Shown: one piece after another, positions 1 through 7,515 of the stretch
Layout: each line of letters starts with the position of its first letter
Position numbering within the stretch: the stretch's first letter is position 1
DNA from: an uncultured Lachnospiraceae bacterium
GTDB lineage: Bacteria; Bacillota; Clostridia; Lachnospirales; Lachnospiraceae
DNA length: 63,064 nucleotides
Assembly: GCA_910577115.1 (NCBI GenBank)
Contig: CAJTMC010000022.1
Location: forward strand, 1 to 63,064
Reading direction: 5' to 3'
Notes under the pieces: generated by a model
What the model was told of the DNA's origin: nothing
Databases searched by the model: none
Seen by the model: only the letters and a program-made list of their open reading frames with translations
Made by a program: the position numbers and the translations under genes

Positions 1-845
1 ATTCTATGTTTCAAACCTGCTCGGAGGATAGAGGACTGTTTTACAATCCATGTATAAAAGAAGACTTTACGTTGCAAAGAATTGAGCTGGTATCAAAGGA
101 AAGTGTACTGAATGAAACTGCAAAGATAAATTCCTTTGCAGTCGTCAGTGATAATACTTTTTACAGGATAAGTGATACTTTGGATTCCTCCTATAAAATG
201 ACCTATTATCTGTTTCATGGCAGTAATACTGAAAACAGCAGTGAGTTTCAAAAGAGACTTCTGGCGGAGATTGTAGCAATAAACAATGGGGAGATATTTG
301 TTAGCTGGCAAGATCAAGTTATTAAAGATAAAATGGAGAATTATGAAGATATATATATCCCTTATGATGGAAACGAACTGTTTGCTGCCCGCTGGTGGGA
401 ATTTTATCCTTATGCAAAACAGACGGAGCTTGATGTCCAGATGGAGGCAGGCGCAGTTTATCTGATCCTGATTTTCTTTATTGCCATTATTTCTTTTGTG
501 TCAGCAATTATGATAATGGGACTGAAAATTGCAGGAACGATAATGCAGGATACTGAGAGCTACAAAAGAGCGATGTATCTTGGGCTAAAGGAAAATGACC
601 TGAAAAAGATTATCCGGAAACAGATAGGGCTTATTTATTTTTTTCCTGTAATTTGCGGATGTGTCACAGCTTCATTCATGATAAACCGTTTTATGGAAGC
701 ATCTTCTGCTACACGCATATTTGAAATAACGCTGGTCGCCATAGGATTATCGCTTATAGTATTCCTCATGCAGCTTATCATATTTTTCTTTCTTCAGAAT
801 AAATTGGTCGTTTCGACATCAAAGATAGCATATGAAGTCAGGTGA
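1..845 (+). CDS. FtsX/BceB-like ABC transporter permease, 3' part
   Basis: The reading frame is open to the left edge, so this is the C-terminal part of a longer protein. About 150 residues of soluble, extracellular-type sequence are followed by three membrane segments (roughly residues 150-175, 208-230 and 238-262). The stretch between the first two contains the charged loop RAMYLGLKENDLKKIIRKQ, which is typical of FtsX-type permeases in MacB/BceB transporters. Such permeases move or sense peptides and antibiotics. The gene is followed by the wreck of an ABC ATPase, so the transporter may be part of a decaying locus. The family call is by fold pattern only, and substrate cannot be inferred. 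Confidence 0.7.
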   Translation, partial: SMFQTCSEDRGLFYNPCIKEDFTLQRIELVSKESVLNETAKINSFAVVSDNTFYRISDTLDSSYKMTYYLFHGSNTENSSEFQKRLLAEIVAINNGEIFVSWQDQVIKDKMENYEDIYIPYDGNELFAARWWEFYPYAKQTELDVQMEAGAVYLILIFFIAIISFVSAIMIMGLKIAGTIMQDTESYKRAMYLGLKENDLKKIIRKQIGLIYFFPVICGCVTASFMINRFMEASSATRIFEITLVAIGLSLIVFLMQLIIFFFLQNKLVVSTSKIAYEVR

Positions 846-872
846 CAGGACTGGAATATACGAAAGAATGAT

Positions 873-1126
873 CGTATCAGCAGCTAGAGAAAAATAGACA
901 TTCCTTTATCCGATTAGTTGTAAAAGAACCAGAACAGGTATATGAGTACCTGAAAAAACTCGTTCAATCAAAATTATTAAGAGACCAGAACCCTCTGTCA
1001 TAGAGATTTATGATTTGAAATACGGTACTTTGGAATTAAACAGAAGGCTTTTTGCTGCTGGTTTTGCAGCAGCTGAGATTTCTAAGTGCCAAAACCGTAA
1101 TAAATCACTTTATCGGAGGGGCATAA
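873..1126 (+). pseudogene. remnant of BcrA-type ABC transporter ATPase C-terminus
   Basis: Two adjacent frames encode pieces matching the C-terminal tail of bacitracin/lantibiotic-type ABC ATPases. The first is SFIRLVVKEPEQVYEYLKK in frame 2, which stops near 1001. The second is IEIYDLKYGTLELNRRLFAAG in another frame, ending in a short NHFIGGA stretch reached by a further frame change before the stop at 1124-1126. The Walker and signature motifs of the family are absent, so only about the last 80 residues survive, with at least two frameshifts. The preceding permease and the following terminator suggest a transporter operon that lost its ATPase. Confidence 0.6.
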
Positions 1127-1141
1127 TGCATATATAAGTGT

Positions 1142-1195
1142 AAAAAGACTTTGGATATTGCATATAAAAACGCAGTATCCAGAGTCTTTTTGCGT
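1142..1195 (+). terminator. rho-independent terminator
   Basis: A stem of about 20 bp (arms 1142-1161 and 1172-1191, with G-T wobbles) has a 10-nt loop and ends in a T run. It closes the transporter remnant upstream. The 3' arm also lies inside the open frame that begins at 1151, which argues against that frame starting there. Confidence 0.8.
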
Positions 1196-1384
1196 TGTTT
1201 TTATCCTTTGGGTACGTTTAAGGAACGTAGTCATAGGGCAGAGTATATGAAGGGTATCGGATTGCAGGGGGTGATACCCTATACAGTGGTGCGGATCTAT
1301 GAAGATTATGGGGACTATTTTACCTATAACAAGGGACTCAGCGATGAGATCAACAACTATCTACCATGTAAAAGCAATGATTAA
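1151..1384 (+). CDS. hypothetical short ORF, possibly a gene fragment
   Basis: This is an open frame of 77 codons that I do not recognise. Its first 15 codons lie in the terminator stem at 1142-1191 and no ribosome binding site precedes it, so any real protein-derived part begins later, around residue 18. The remainder has the look of natural protein sequence (for example VVRIYEDYGDYFTYNKGLSDE). It may be the remnant of a larger decayed gene, because a different frame stays open after the stop from 1381 to about 1572. Treat it as doubtful coding. Confidence 0.25.
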   Translation: MDIAYKNAVSRVFLRCFYPLGTFKERSHRAEYMKGIGLQGVIPYTVVRIYEDYGDYFTYNKGLSDEINNYLPCKSND

Positions 1385-1679
1385 AATTTAATGCAGACAC
1401 AGGCTTATCAAAAACAAATGAAAATATAAGACCATCAAATGACAGGACGCTTATCATTTTACATAGAGAACTGCTAAATGGATTAATAGGAAGGCAGATA
1501 GTTGTCGTAGAACAATCCAAAAATCTACATGTAGAAGTTTCTTATTGCAAAAAATTGGCAAAGATATATTAAAATTTTGCTGAATGTGTTATAATACAAA
1601 TAACAAGAAGATGTTTTCATGATATTTGGAGATTTCTCTGAAATTTCATTGGCAGCTTCTGAAAGGATGGTGATGTGTA
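1385..1679 (+). other. intergenic stretch with possible gene remnant and pfkB-family promoter
   Basis: Frame 1 stays open from 1381 to a stop near 1572 and encodes protein-like sequence including HRELLNGLIGRQIVVVEQSK. It lacks a start and ribosome binding site, so it is probably debris from the same decayed region as the preceding ORF. The right end holds an extended -10 promoter and the ribosome binding site of the next gene. Confidence 0.4.
1587..1595 (+). promoter_or_regulatory. extended -10 promoter of the PfkB-type kinase gene
   Basis: TG-t-TATAAT gives a perfect extended -10 element 85 nt before the start codon. No good -35 hexamer is present at 17 bp, as expected for this promoter class. 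Confidence 0.5.
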
Positions 1680-2597
1680 ATGGGTAAATTTATGGTAGCA
1701 GGTTTTGTGCAGTTTGAAACAATTGTAAAGGTTGATGATCTTCCATTGCCGTATAAAGAATTTGAAAGTATACCGGAAACGATCAATACGGATATAGGCG
1801 GTGCCGGATTTAATGAGGCGATGGCACTTCGGTGGCTTGGCGATGAAGTGGACTTTATGAGCATGGTTGCAAAAAATATGTCAAGATCACAGATTCATGC
1901 ATATCTTGAAAAAAATGAGGTCAATCTGAGTACAGATTATGTATTGCAGAAACTCGACGGTATGCCAACGTCAGTAGTGCTCTATAAAACGAGCGGTAAA
2001 AAGCAGATTTTTGAGGATGTAAAAGATATCAGAACGGTAGAGTATGATTTTGATTTGTTTGAGAGACAGATACAAGATAAGGATATGGTGCTTATATCAA
2101 ACTGTAACTTTTGCCGTCCGGTGTTGGCGCTTGCAAAAAAATACAATAAACCGATTGCATTGAATGTGAGAAGTATGCGCGCGGAAAAGATTGCAAACAA
2201 GGCGGATTTTTTAGCAGCAGCGGATATTGTTTACATAAGTGATGATGATTTGGAAGGGGATCCGTATGACTGCATTAATGAGTGCAGGAAAAAATACGAT
2301 CCGGAAATCATTATTATGGGTATGGGTGACAGAGGAGTTATCCTTTATATGAGAGAGGATAATAGTGTCATTGAATATAAGCCGGTAAAGACCTATGAAG
2401 TTGTTAATACAGTGGGGGCAGGAAATGCTATTTTTTCTTCCTTTTTGCATTACTATGTAAAAACAAAGGATGCAAGGGATGCAATTAAGAATGCGTTATT
2501 ATTTGTTTCTTATAAAATCAGTTTTGTTGGTACATCAAACGGATTTATGACAGAAGAACAAATTGAGCAGTGGAGAAAGCTTATTTGGAAAGAATGA
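1680..2597 (+). CDS. PfkB-family sugar/nucleoside kinase-like protein
   Basis: The 305-residue length fits the ribokinase/PfkB family, which phosphorylates sugars, nucleosides or related small molecules in the cytoplasm. Signature 1 is visible at residues 40-54 (GGAGFNEAMALRWLG). Signature 2 at residues 243-255 reads NTVGAGNAIFSSF, where most members have D-T-x-G-A-G-D. The Asp of GAGD is the catalytic base in characterised kinases, and here it is Asn249. The ATG follows AAAGGATGGTG with normal spacing. The gene stands alone under its own promoter and nothing nearby points to a substrate. The fold is secure, but catalytic activity is uncertain because of the Asp-to-Asn change. Confidence 0.85.
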   Translation: MGKFMVAGFVQFETIVKVDDLPLPYKEFESIPETINTDIGGAGFNEAMALRWLGDEVDFMSMVAKNMSRSQIHAYLEKNEVNLSTDYVLQKLDGMPTSVVLYKTSGKKQIFEDVKDIRTVEYDFDLFERQIQDKDMVLISNCNFCRPVLALAKKYNKPIALNVRSMRAEKIANKADFLAAADIVYISDDDLEGDPYDCINECRKKYDPEIIIMGMGDRGVILYMREDNSVIEYKPVKTYEVVNTVGAGNAIFSSFLHYYVKTKDARDAIKNALLFVSYKISFVGTSNGFMTEEQIEQWRKLIWKE

Positions 2598-2633
2598 CAT
2601 AATAAGATTATTTGAAAAAACAAAGAAATATAA

Positions 2634-2662
2634 TTGACAATCAACAATGTCCTGCTTATAAT
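2634..2662 (+). promoter_or_regulatory. consensus sigma-A promoter of the ABC-F leader
   Basis: TTGACA and TATAAT are separated by exactly 17 bp. The predicted transcript starts near 2669, leaving a leader of about 270 nt before the ABC-F start codon. Confidence 0.85.
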
Positions 2663-2708
2663 AAATGACATCGGTTCCATAATTGCAGAGCTGTTAATCA
2701 GAAAAAAC

Positions 2709-2845
2709 GAGAGAGGTGAAAAGATGCGGTTATAATCAACTTTTGAAAACATGGATTTTGTATGACAGTATTGTATCTGATGTAAGATACTGTTTTATCC
2801 TGTTGCCAAAAGTGGATTATGTTTCCGCATAACCTCTCTTTTTGT
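2709..2845 (+). promoter_or_regulatory. attenuator: long terminator hairpin with nested hairpin
   Basis: Complementary blocks pair in order. GAGAGGT (2711-2717) pairs with ACCTCTC (2832-2838), ATGCGG (2724-2729) with CCGCAT (2825-2830), ATAATC (2732-2737) with GATTAT (2815-2820), and ACTTTTG (2739-2745) with CAAAAGT (2807-2813). The structure ends in TTTTT. Its loop contains a second hairpin, CAGTAT (2765-2770) with ATACTG (2787-2792). The leader sits between a consensus promoter and the ABC-F gene, so transcription should stop here unless the left arm is occupied by a ribosome. Confidence 0.75.
2724..2735 (+). CDS. three-codon leader peptide (MRL)
   Basis: ATG CGG TTA TAA is preceded by a strong ribosome binding site, GAGAGGTG at 2711-2718, 5 nt upstream. 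Both the binding site and the codons form part of the left arm of the terminator hairpin that spans 2709-2843. A ribosome held on this mini-ORF would cover that arm. The arrangement matches the drug-responsive ribosome attenuators known upstream of several ABC-F resistance genes. That it acts this way here is inference. Confidence 0.65.
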   Translation: MRL

Positions 2846-2941
2846 GTGGGAAAAAGTCCTTTTTTGTGCGATATCAATCAGAGAAATTTGGCAGCGGGAT
2901 TCGGATAAGCAAAAAGAGGTGCACGAAAAGGGAGGGGTAAT

Positions 2942-4489
2942 ATGTCACAAATTAGTGTATCGGATTTAACGTTTGGTTATGAGGGAAGTTTTGATAATAT
3001 ATTTGAACAGGTAACATTTCTGATTGATACGGATTGGAAACTGGGATTTATCGGGAGAAACGGGAAGGGAAAAACGACTTTTTTGAATTTGCTGCTGGGA
3101 AAGTACGAATATCGTGGTACAATCAGCACGCAAGCCGTATTTGACTATTTTCCGTATCCGGTAAACGAGGTGCAGATGCAAAAAAACGTCACTGATTTTT
3201 ACGAGGAGCTAAAGCCAGACAGTGAGCTTTGGCGCATCATCTGTGAATTGGAAAAGCTGCACTTAGAGGCGGATGCGCTGTACCGGCCGTTTCGGACATT
3301 AAGCTACGGGGAGCGGACAAAGGTGATGCTGGCGATTCTTTTTTCGGGCGAAAATGATTTTCTGCTGATTGATGAGCCGACGAACCATTTGGATCAGGAA
3401 TCGCGGGATATTGTCAAAGAATATCTTGCGCAAAAGAAAGGATTTATTTTGGTATCGCATGACCGCGACCTGCTTGATGCCTGTATCGATCATGTATTGG
3501 TGCTAAACCGGCACAGCATTGAGATACAGAGCGGCAATTTTTCGTCGTGGTGGGAGAACAAGAGCCGCATGGACGCGTTTCATCAGGCGGAAAATGAAAA
3601 GCACAAAAAGGAAATACACAGGCTGGAGCAGGCGGCAAGACGCACTGCCGAATGGGCAGAAAAGAATGAGCGCACAAAAATTGGGTTTGATCCGATTAAG
3701 GAGCCTGGCAGGTGTATCGCCACACGTGCTTACATCGGCGCAAAGACAAAGAAGATGCAGAAACGGGTAACAAATATGGAAAAGCGTATTGCGGACGAAA
3801 TTACGCAGAAACAGGGACTTTTGCTTGATATTGAAACACCTGCCGAGTTAAAGCTTGTGCCAATGCGCTACCATAAGGAGGTGCTGGTTTCTGCGCGGGA
3901 GTACGGGATTTCGTATGACAGCGCGGACAATGCGCCCTGCCATACGGTATTTGAGGATTTAAATTTTGAATTGCGTCAGGGCGAACGGGTATTTTTGCAT
4001 GGAAAAAACGGGTGCGGCAAATCAAGCCTGATCAAAGCAATCCTGCGCGCAAGCGTCAAACAGGAGCGTACGGATACAATGGATACCATGCGCGAAAGCG
4101 GAACGCTGACGACGGCGTCGGGACTGGTGATTTCTTATATTCATCAGGACACTTCACACCTTTTAGGAGACTTAAAGAGCTTTGTGCAGGAGCAAAATCT
4201 TGACGAAAGCCTGTTTTACGCCATTTTGCGGCAGCTTGATTTGGAACGGGTGCAATTTACAAAAAATATAGAGGATTTTTCAGAGGGGCAGAAAAAGAAG
4301 GTATTGATTGCGGCAAGCCTGCTGAAACCTGCACACCTTTATATTTGGGACGAACCGCTCAACTATATTGATGTGTTTTCGCGAATGCAGATTGAAAATC
4401 TGATTTTAAAGTACCAGCCGACGATGCTTGCGGTGGAGCATGATGTACGCTTTCAGGAGCGAATTGCGACGCGCGTTGTGGAATTGTAA
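2942..4489 (+). CDS. Lsa-type ABC-F ribosome protection protein
   Basis: This is a 515-residue soluble protein with two ABC ATPase domains and no membrane segments. Walker A1 is GRNGKGKT (38-45), signature 1 is LSYGE (120-124), and Walker B1 is LLIDEP (141-146). The second domain has Walker A GKNGCGKSS, signature FSEGQKKK and Walker B YIWDEPLNYID. The WRPF-type motif before signature 1 and the YIWDEPLNY motif are characteristic of the Lsa/Vga branch. These proteins bind the ribosomal E site and displace lincosamides, streptogramin A and pleuromutilins. The ATG follows GGGAGGGG, and expression probably depends on the upstream MRL attenuator. Resistance to those drugs is inferred from family membership only. 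Confidence 0.88.
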   Translation: MSQISVSDLTFGYEGSFDNIFEQVTFLIDTDWKLGFIGRNGKGKTTFLNLLLGKYEYRGTISTQAVFDYFPYPVNEVQMQKNVTDFYEELKPDSELWRIICELEKLHLEADALYRPFRTLSYGERTKVMLAILFSGENDFLLIDEPTNHLDQESRDIVKEYLAQKKGFILVSHDRDLLDACIDHVLVLNRHSIEIQSGNFSSWWENKSRMDAFHQAENEKHKKEIHRLEQAARRTAEWAEKNERTKIGFDPIKEPGRCIATRAYIGAKTKKMQKRVTNMEKRIADEITQKQGLLLDIETPAELKLVPMRYHKEVLVSAREYGISYDSADNAPCHTVFEDLNFELRQGERVFLHGKNGCGKSSLIKAILRASVKQERTDTMDTMRESGTLTTASGLVISYIHQDTSHLLGDLKSFVQEQNLDESLFYAILRQLDLERVQFTKNIEDFSEGQKKKVLIAASLLKPAHLYIWDEPLNYIDVFSRMQIENLILKYQPTMLAVEHDVRFQERIATRVVEL

Positions 4490-4528
4490 AATATTTAGAT
4501 CAAAAATGCAACCTTTTTTATGCCTGTT

Positions 4529-4579
4529 ACCCTATATCAGTGAAAGGATTGGTATTCTCATTCTTTCACGATATAGGGT
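4529..4579 (+). terminator. hairpin between ABC-F and sigma factor genes
   Basis: A 17-bp stem with one bulge (ACCCTATATC-a-GTGAAAG, 4529-4546, with 4563-4579) lies 40 nt after the ABC-F stop. There is only a weak T-rich tail, so it could be a poor terminator or an mRNA processing structure. Confidence 0.5.
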
Positions 4580-4633
4580 ATCCTATTTTCCGGCTGTTTT
4601 CATGAAGGCGGCCGGTGTTACAGGAGGTTATCA

Positions 4634-5146
4634 ATGAGGCAGGAAGAACTGGAACAATATATACGGGAGTATGGTAGGGAGTTATATTCGTTTTGCCGTT
4701 CGATGGCGTGGAACCTTGCGGAGGCGGAGGATTTGTATCAGGATACATTTCTTAAGTTCTATGAAATTGGCGACGGGCTTGTGATTGAGAAAAATCCGAA
4801 AAGCTATCTGATGGGAATCGCGGTGAACCTTTACCGGAATTACAAGCGTAAGCTGTCTGTCCGGCGGCGGATTGCGGGGGTGTGGCAGTCTGTGGAGGAG
4901 ATAGATGAGGACATTCCGGCAGATGCGCGGCTTTTGGAGGAGGAGATTTTGGTGCGCGAGGAGTGTCATGCGGTTCGCGGTGCGGTGAAAACACTTGCGG
5001 ATAAATACCGGATTCCGGTGCTGCTGTTTTACATGGAGGAGATGTCGCTCGCGGAGATTGCGGCAGTGTTAAAGCTGCCGGAGGGAACGGTCAAGAGCAG
5101 GCTTCACCGGGCAAAGAAGATTTTAAAACAGAAATTGGAAGTGTGA
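4634..5146 (+). CDS. ECF-type RNA polymerase sigma factor
   Basis: The 170-residue protein has the two-domain layout of group 4 (ECF) sigma factors. Region 2 contains AWNLAEAEDLYQDTFLKFY (about residues 25-43) and the segment near residue 60 for -10 recognition. Region 4 holds the helix-turn-helix SLAEIAAVLKLPEGTVKSRL near residues 136-155. ACAGGAGG precedes the ATG. The next gene overlaps or follows immediately and encodes a membrane protein with anti-sigma character. Together they probably form a regulated pair sensing an envelope signal. The target promoter is not evident. Confidence 0.88.
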   Translation: MRQEELEQYIREYGRELYSFCRSMAWNLAEAEDLYQDTFLKFYEIGDGLVIEKNPKSYLMGIAVNLYRNYKRKLSVRRRIAGVWQSVEEIDEDIPADARLLEEEILVREECHAVRGAVKTLADKYRIPVLLFYMEEMSLAEIAAVLKLPEGTVKSRLHRAKKILKQKLEV

Positions 5147-5202
5147 AGCGCGTTTGCACAAATGTCCGGATTTATATGCTGAGAAAGGAGCAGAGTATCA
5201 AA

Positions 5203-6384
5203 ATGAAAGTGGATATGGACGAATTGTTAAAAAAATCACTTACTCCGACGGATGTGCCTCCCGGACGACTGAATTGTCAGGTTCTTCTGCGGGCAAAGGA
5301 GAGGAAATATATGAAGCATAAAAAAAGATTTTCTGCTGTGATTGTGGCAGCAGCATGTGTGATGCTTTTGGGGTCTGTTACCGTTGTTGCGGCGCGGCGG
5401 TATTTTAGCCCTGCGGAGATTGCATCAGAGGTTCAAAATGATGCGCTGGCAAAGGCGTTTTCGGGCGAGGGTGCGGTGCTTGTCAACGAAACGCAGGAGA
5501 GCGGAGGCTACCGCATTACGCTTTTGGGGAGCGTTGCAGGGAAAAATATCAGTGATTATATGATTACGGACGACAAGGGTGTGGTAGAGGAGAATAAAAT
5601 TTATACGGTTGTTGCGATTGAGCGCGCGGACGGCGTACCGATGCCGGATACGTCGTCGGATGAATACGATAAGGAACCGCTTTATGTGTCGCATTATATT
5701 CATGGGCTGGATCCGAAAAAGTATAGTTTACAGAGTATGGGCGGTGGTCATTCAACGGTTGTAAGGGACGGTGTGATGTACCGCATGGTGGAAATGGATA
5801 ATATTGAGATGTTCGCGGACAAAGGGATTTATGTCGGCGTCAGTTCGGGAACATTTTATGACGCAGAGGCGTACCGTTTTGACGAGAGCAGCGGCGAAAT
5901 CAGCCCCAATACAGATTACGAGGGCGTGAATGCATTGTTTATTCTGCCTGTGGATAAAAGGAAAGCGGACAGTGCTGCTGCCGAGGCGTATTTGGAGGCG
6001 CTGCATACCGAGTGGGAAACACCTGCGCAGGGCTCGTACGAGTTCCAAATTGGGAAGAGAGATGCTACGGATTTGGCGGTGGAGGATTTTATGAGTATGC
6101 TTACGTCCGAAAATCTCGATGAATATGCGGTTCCTGTGGAATCGACGAGAAAGGTGCTTACACAGGATCAGGAAGGCGCGGTTTCGTATGCTTATGAATT
6201 GGAAACCGGTGCTTCGGGGAGCGGCAAGTTTTGGATTACGCCGGAGATGGCAGTCGGAGAATATCAGCTTGGTGCGTATTCTTATTCGGATCTGCAGTCG
6301 CTGCTGATTGATGTGTTTGTCATAAACGAGGATGGTACAGTGACGTATGTCGTATACCAGCCGAAAAAGGAAACACAGGAATAA
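5203..6384 (+). CDS. putative membrane anti-sigma factor
   Basis: A cytoplasmic N-terminus of about 40 residues (from MKVDMDELLKKS) leads to one membrane segment (FSAVIVAAACVMLLGSVTVVA) and a long extracytoplasmic part of about 330 residues. This topology, directly downstream of an ECF sigma gene, is the usual one for anti-sigma factors. The extracytoplasmic part resembles the DUF4179-type domains of Clostridia, but I cannot confirm that. The frame is open back to a GTG at 5143 overlapping the sigma stop codon. I prefer ATG 5203 because AAAGGAG lies 12 nt upstream. No zinc-binding HxxxCxxC motif of classical ZAS anti-sigmas is visible. Confidence 0.7.
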   Translation: MKVDMDELLKKSLTPTDVPPGRLNCQVLLRAKERKYMKHKKRFSAVIVAAACVMLLGSVTVVAARRYFSPAEIASEVQNDALAKAFSGEGAVLVNETQESGGYRITLLGSVAGKNISDYMITDDKGVVEENKIYTVVAIERADGVPMPDTSSDEYDKEPLYVSHYIHGLDPKKYSLQSMGGGHSTVVRDGVMYRMVEMDNIEMFADKGIYVGVSSGTFYDAEAYRFDESSGEISPNTDYEGVNALFILPVDKRKADSAAAEAYLEALHTEWETPAQGSYEFQIGKRDATDLAVEDFMSMLTSENLDEYAVPVESTRKVLTQDQEGAVSYAYELETGASGSGKFWITPEMAVGEYQLGAYSYSDLQSLLIDVFVINEDGTVTYVVYQPKKETQE

Positions 6385-6399
6385 CGGACGGCGAAATAA

Positions 6400-6435
6400 T
6401 TTGCGGATAGGCGTGTATAAAAGCCTATCCGCAAA
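6400..6435. terminator. hairpin between converging genes
   Basis: A perfect 13-bp inverted repeat (TTTGCGGATAGGC with GCCTATCCGCAAA) has a 10-nt loop. It lies between the ends of the anti-sigma and deacetylase genes and could terminate both directions, although its T tracts are short. Confidence 0.7.
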
Positions 6436-6454
6436 GATTTGCCTAGATTGACAT

Positions 6455-7351
6455 TTAATTCACAAAATCCTCGAGTGTCCGGAAGGTGTATCCCATTTCC
6501 TCCCATTTCGTCAGCAGTTCGTCTAAAATTTCACCGTTTGTTTTGGAGGTACTGTGGAGGAGGACAATCGCCCCCGGATGGATGCGCCCGACAAGTTTAT
6601 CGAATGCTTCTTCTTTCGTCGGTTGCTTATCCTGATACCAGTCTACATAAGCAAGGCTCCAAAAGAACGTGTGATAGCCTAAATCTTTTGCCATTTCCAG
6701 ATTTTTTACATTGTATTTTCCCTGTGGAGGACGGTAGAAGCGCGCCAGCTCCTGACCGGTGAGTTCTTTAAATCCGCTTTCCACATCTTTCATTTCTTTC
6801 TCAAAGGATTCCTTCGAAGAAATCGACGACATATCCAAATGGTGGTAGGTATGATTGCCCACAAAATGCCCGTCTGCGACCATCTGCTTTACAAGGTCAG
6901 GCGCGGATTCCAGATAATGCCCTACCACAAAAAAGGTTGCATGGACATTGTGTTTTTTGAGTGCGTCCAAAATCGGCTGTGTGTTTCCGTTTTCGTATCC
7001 GGCGTCAAAGGTCAGATAAATGACTTTTTCCGTATTATCTCCCACGTAATGGGCGTTGTATTTTGCCAATTCAGCCGCAGAGGCATTTCCGGTCGGCTGG
7101 CTGCCCTCCGCGCCAAATCCCAGTCCCCAGTTTTCCGAGGAGACGCTTCCACTGGCAAGGATTGCCAATTCGTCTATTTTTTCGTATTTCAGATATGCGA
7201 CACCTCTGCCGAAAAGAAAGGCGGCAACAAGAAGGAGCGCCAGCAGTGCGGCTTTTTTGAGTTTGACATGCGATATGTAAAGTGCGCCGGTATTTCGTTG
7301 TTTATTTGGTTTCTTAGTTTGTTTCCACTTCCACTTCCATTTCCTAATCAT
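6455..7351 (-). CDS. PdaA-like polysaccharide deacetylase
   Basis: This is a 298-residue protein with one N-terminal membrane anchor (residues 34-54) and a NodB-type deacetylase domain. Motif 1 reads TFDAGYE (114-120), with Ala where chitin deacetylases have the second Asp. Motif 2 is NHTYHH (166-171) and supplies the two metal His. Motif 3 is RPPQG (207-211). The TFDxGYE form is that of the PdaA family, which removes N-acetyl groups from muramic acid during cortex muramic-lactam formation in spores. The frame runs back to TTG 7444, but ATG 7351 has TTAGGAAAC at good spacing. A sporulation or wall-editing role is inferred. Confidence 0.82.
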   Translation of the reverse strand: MIRKWKWKWKQTKKPNKQRNTGALYISHVKLKKAALLALLLVAAFLFGRGVAYLKYEKIDELAILASGSVSSENWGLGFGAEGSQPTGNASAAELAKYNAHYVGDNTEKVIYLTFDAGYENGNTQPILDALKKHNVHATFFVVGHYLESAPDLVKQMVADGHFVGNHTYHHLDMSSISSKESFEKEMKDVESGFKELTGQELARFYRPPQGKYNVKNLEMAKDLGYHTFFWSLAYVDWYQDKQPTKEEAFDKLVGRIHPGAIVLLHSTSKTNGEILDELLTKWEEMGYTFRTLEDFVN

Positions 7352-7515
7352 AACGTTGTTTCCTAAAGCATTCTTATTTAAAGATATTTTGTATTCTGAA
7401 AAAAATGCCTGTCTGTGTGCGGAAAGATTGCCTTTCGCTGTCAAGGGGGCTTGTGATGCTGCTGATTTATAATTTTGTGCTTTCCGTATATTTAGGAACG
7501 GCGGGCATATGATAT

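Noticed and set aside
2851..2867. Second terminator (AAAAAGTCCTTTTTT) after the attenuator
   Set aside because: The stem would be at most 5-6 A-T pairs with almost no loop, too weak to call.
3444..4025. Long ORFs on both strands inside the Lsa-type ABC-F gene
   Set aside because: They are shadows of the GC-rich coding strand without ribosome binding sites and overlap an unmistakable protein gene.
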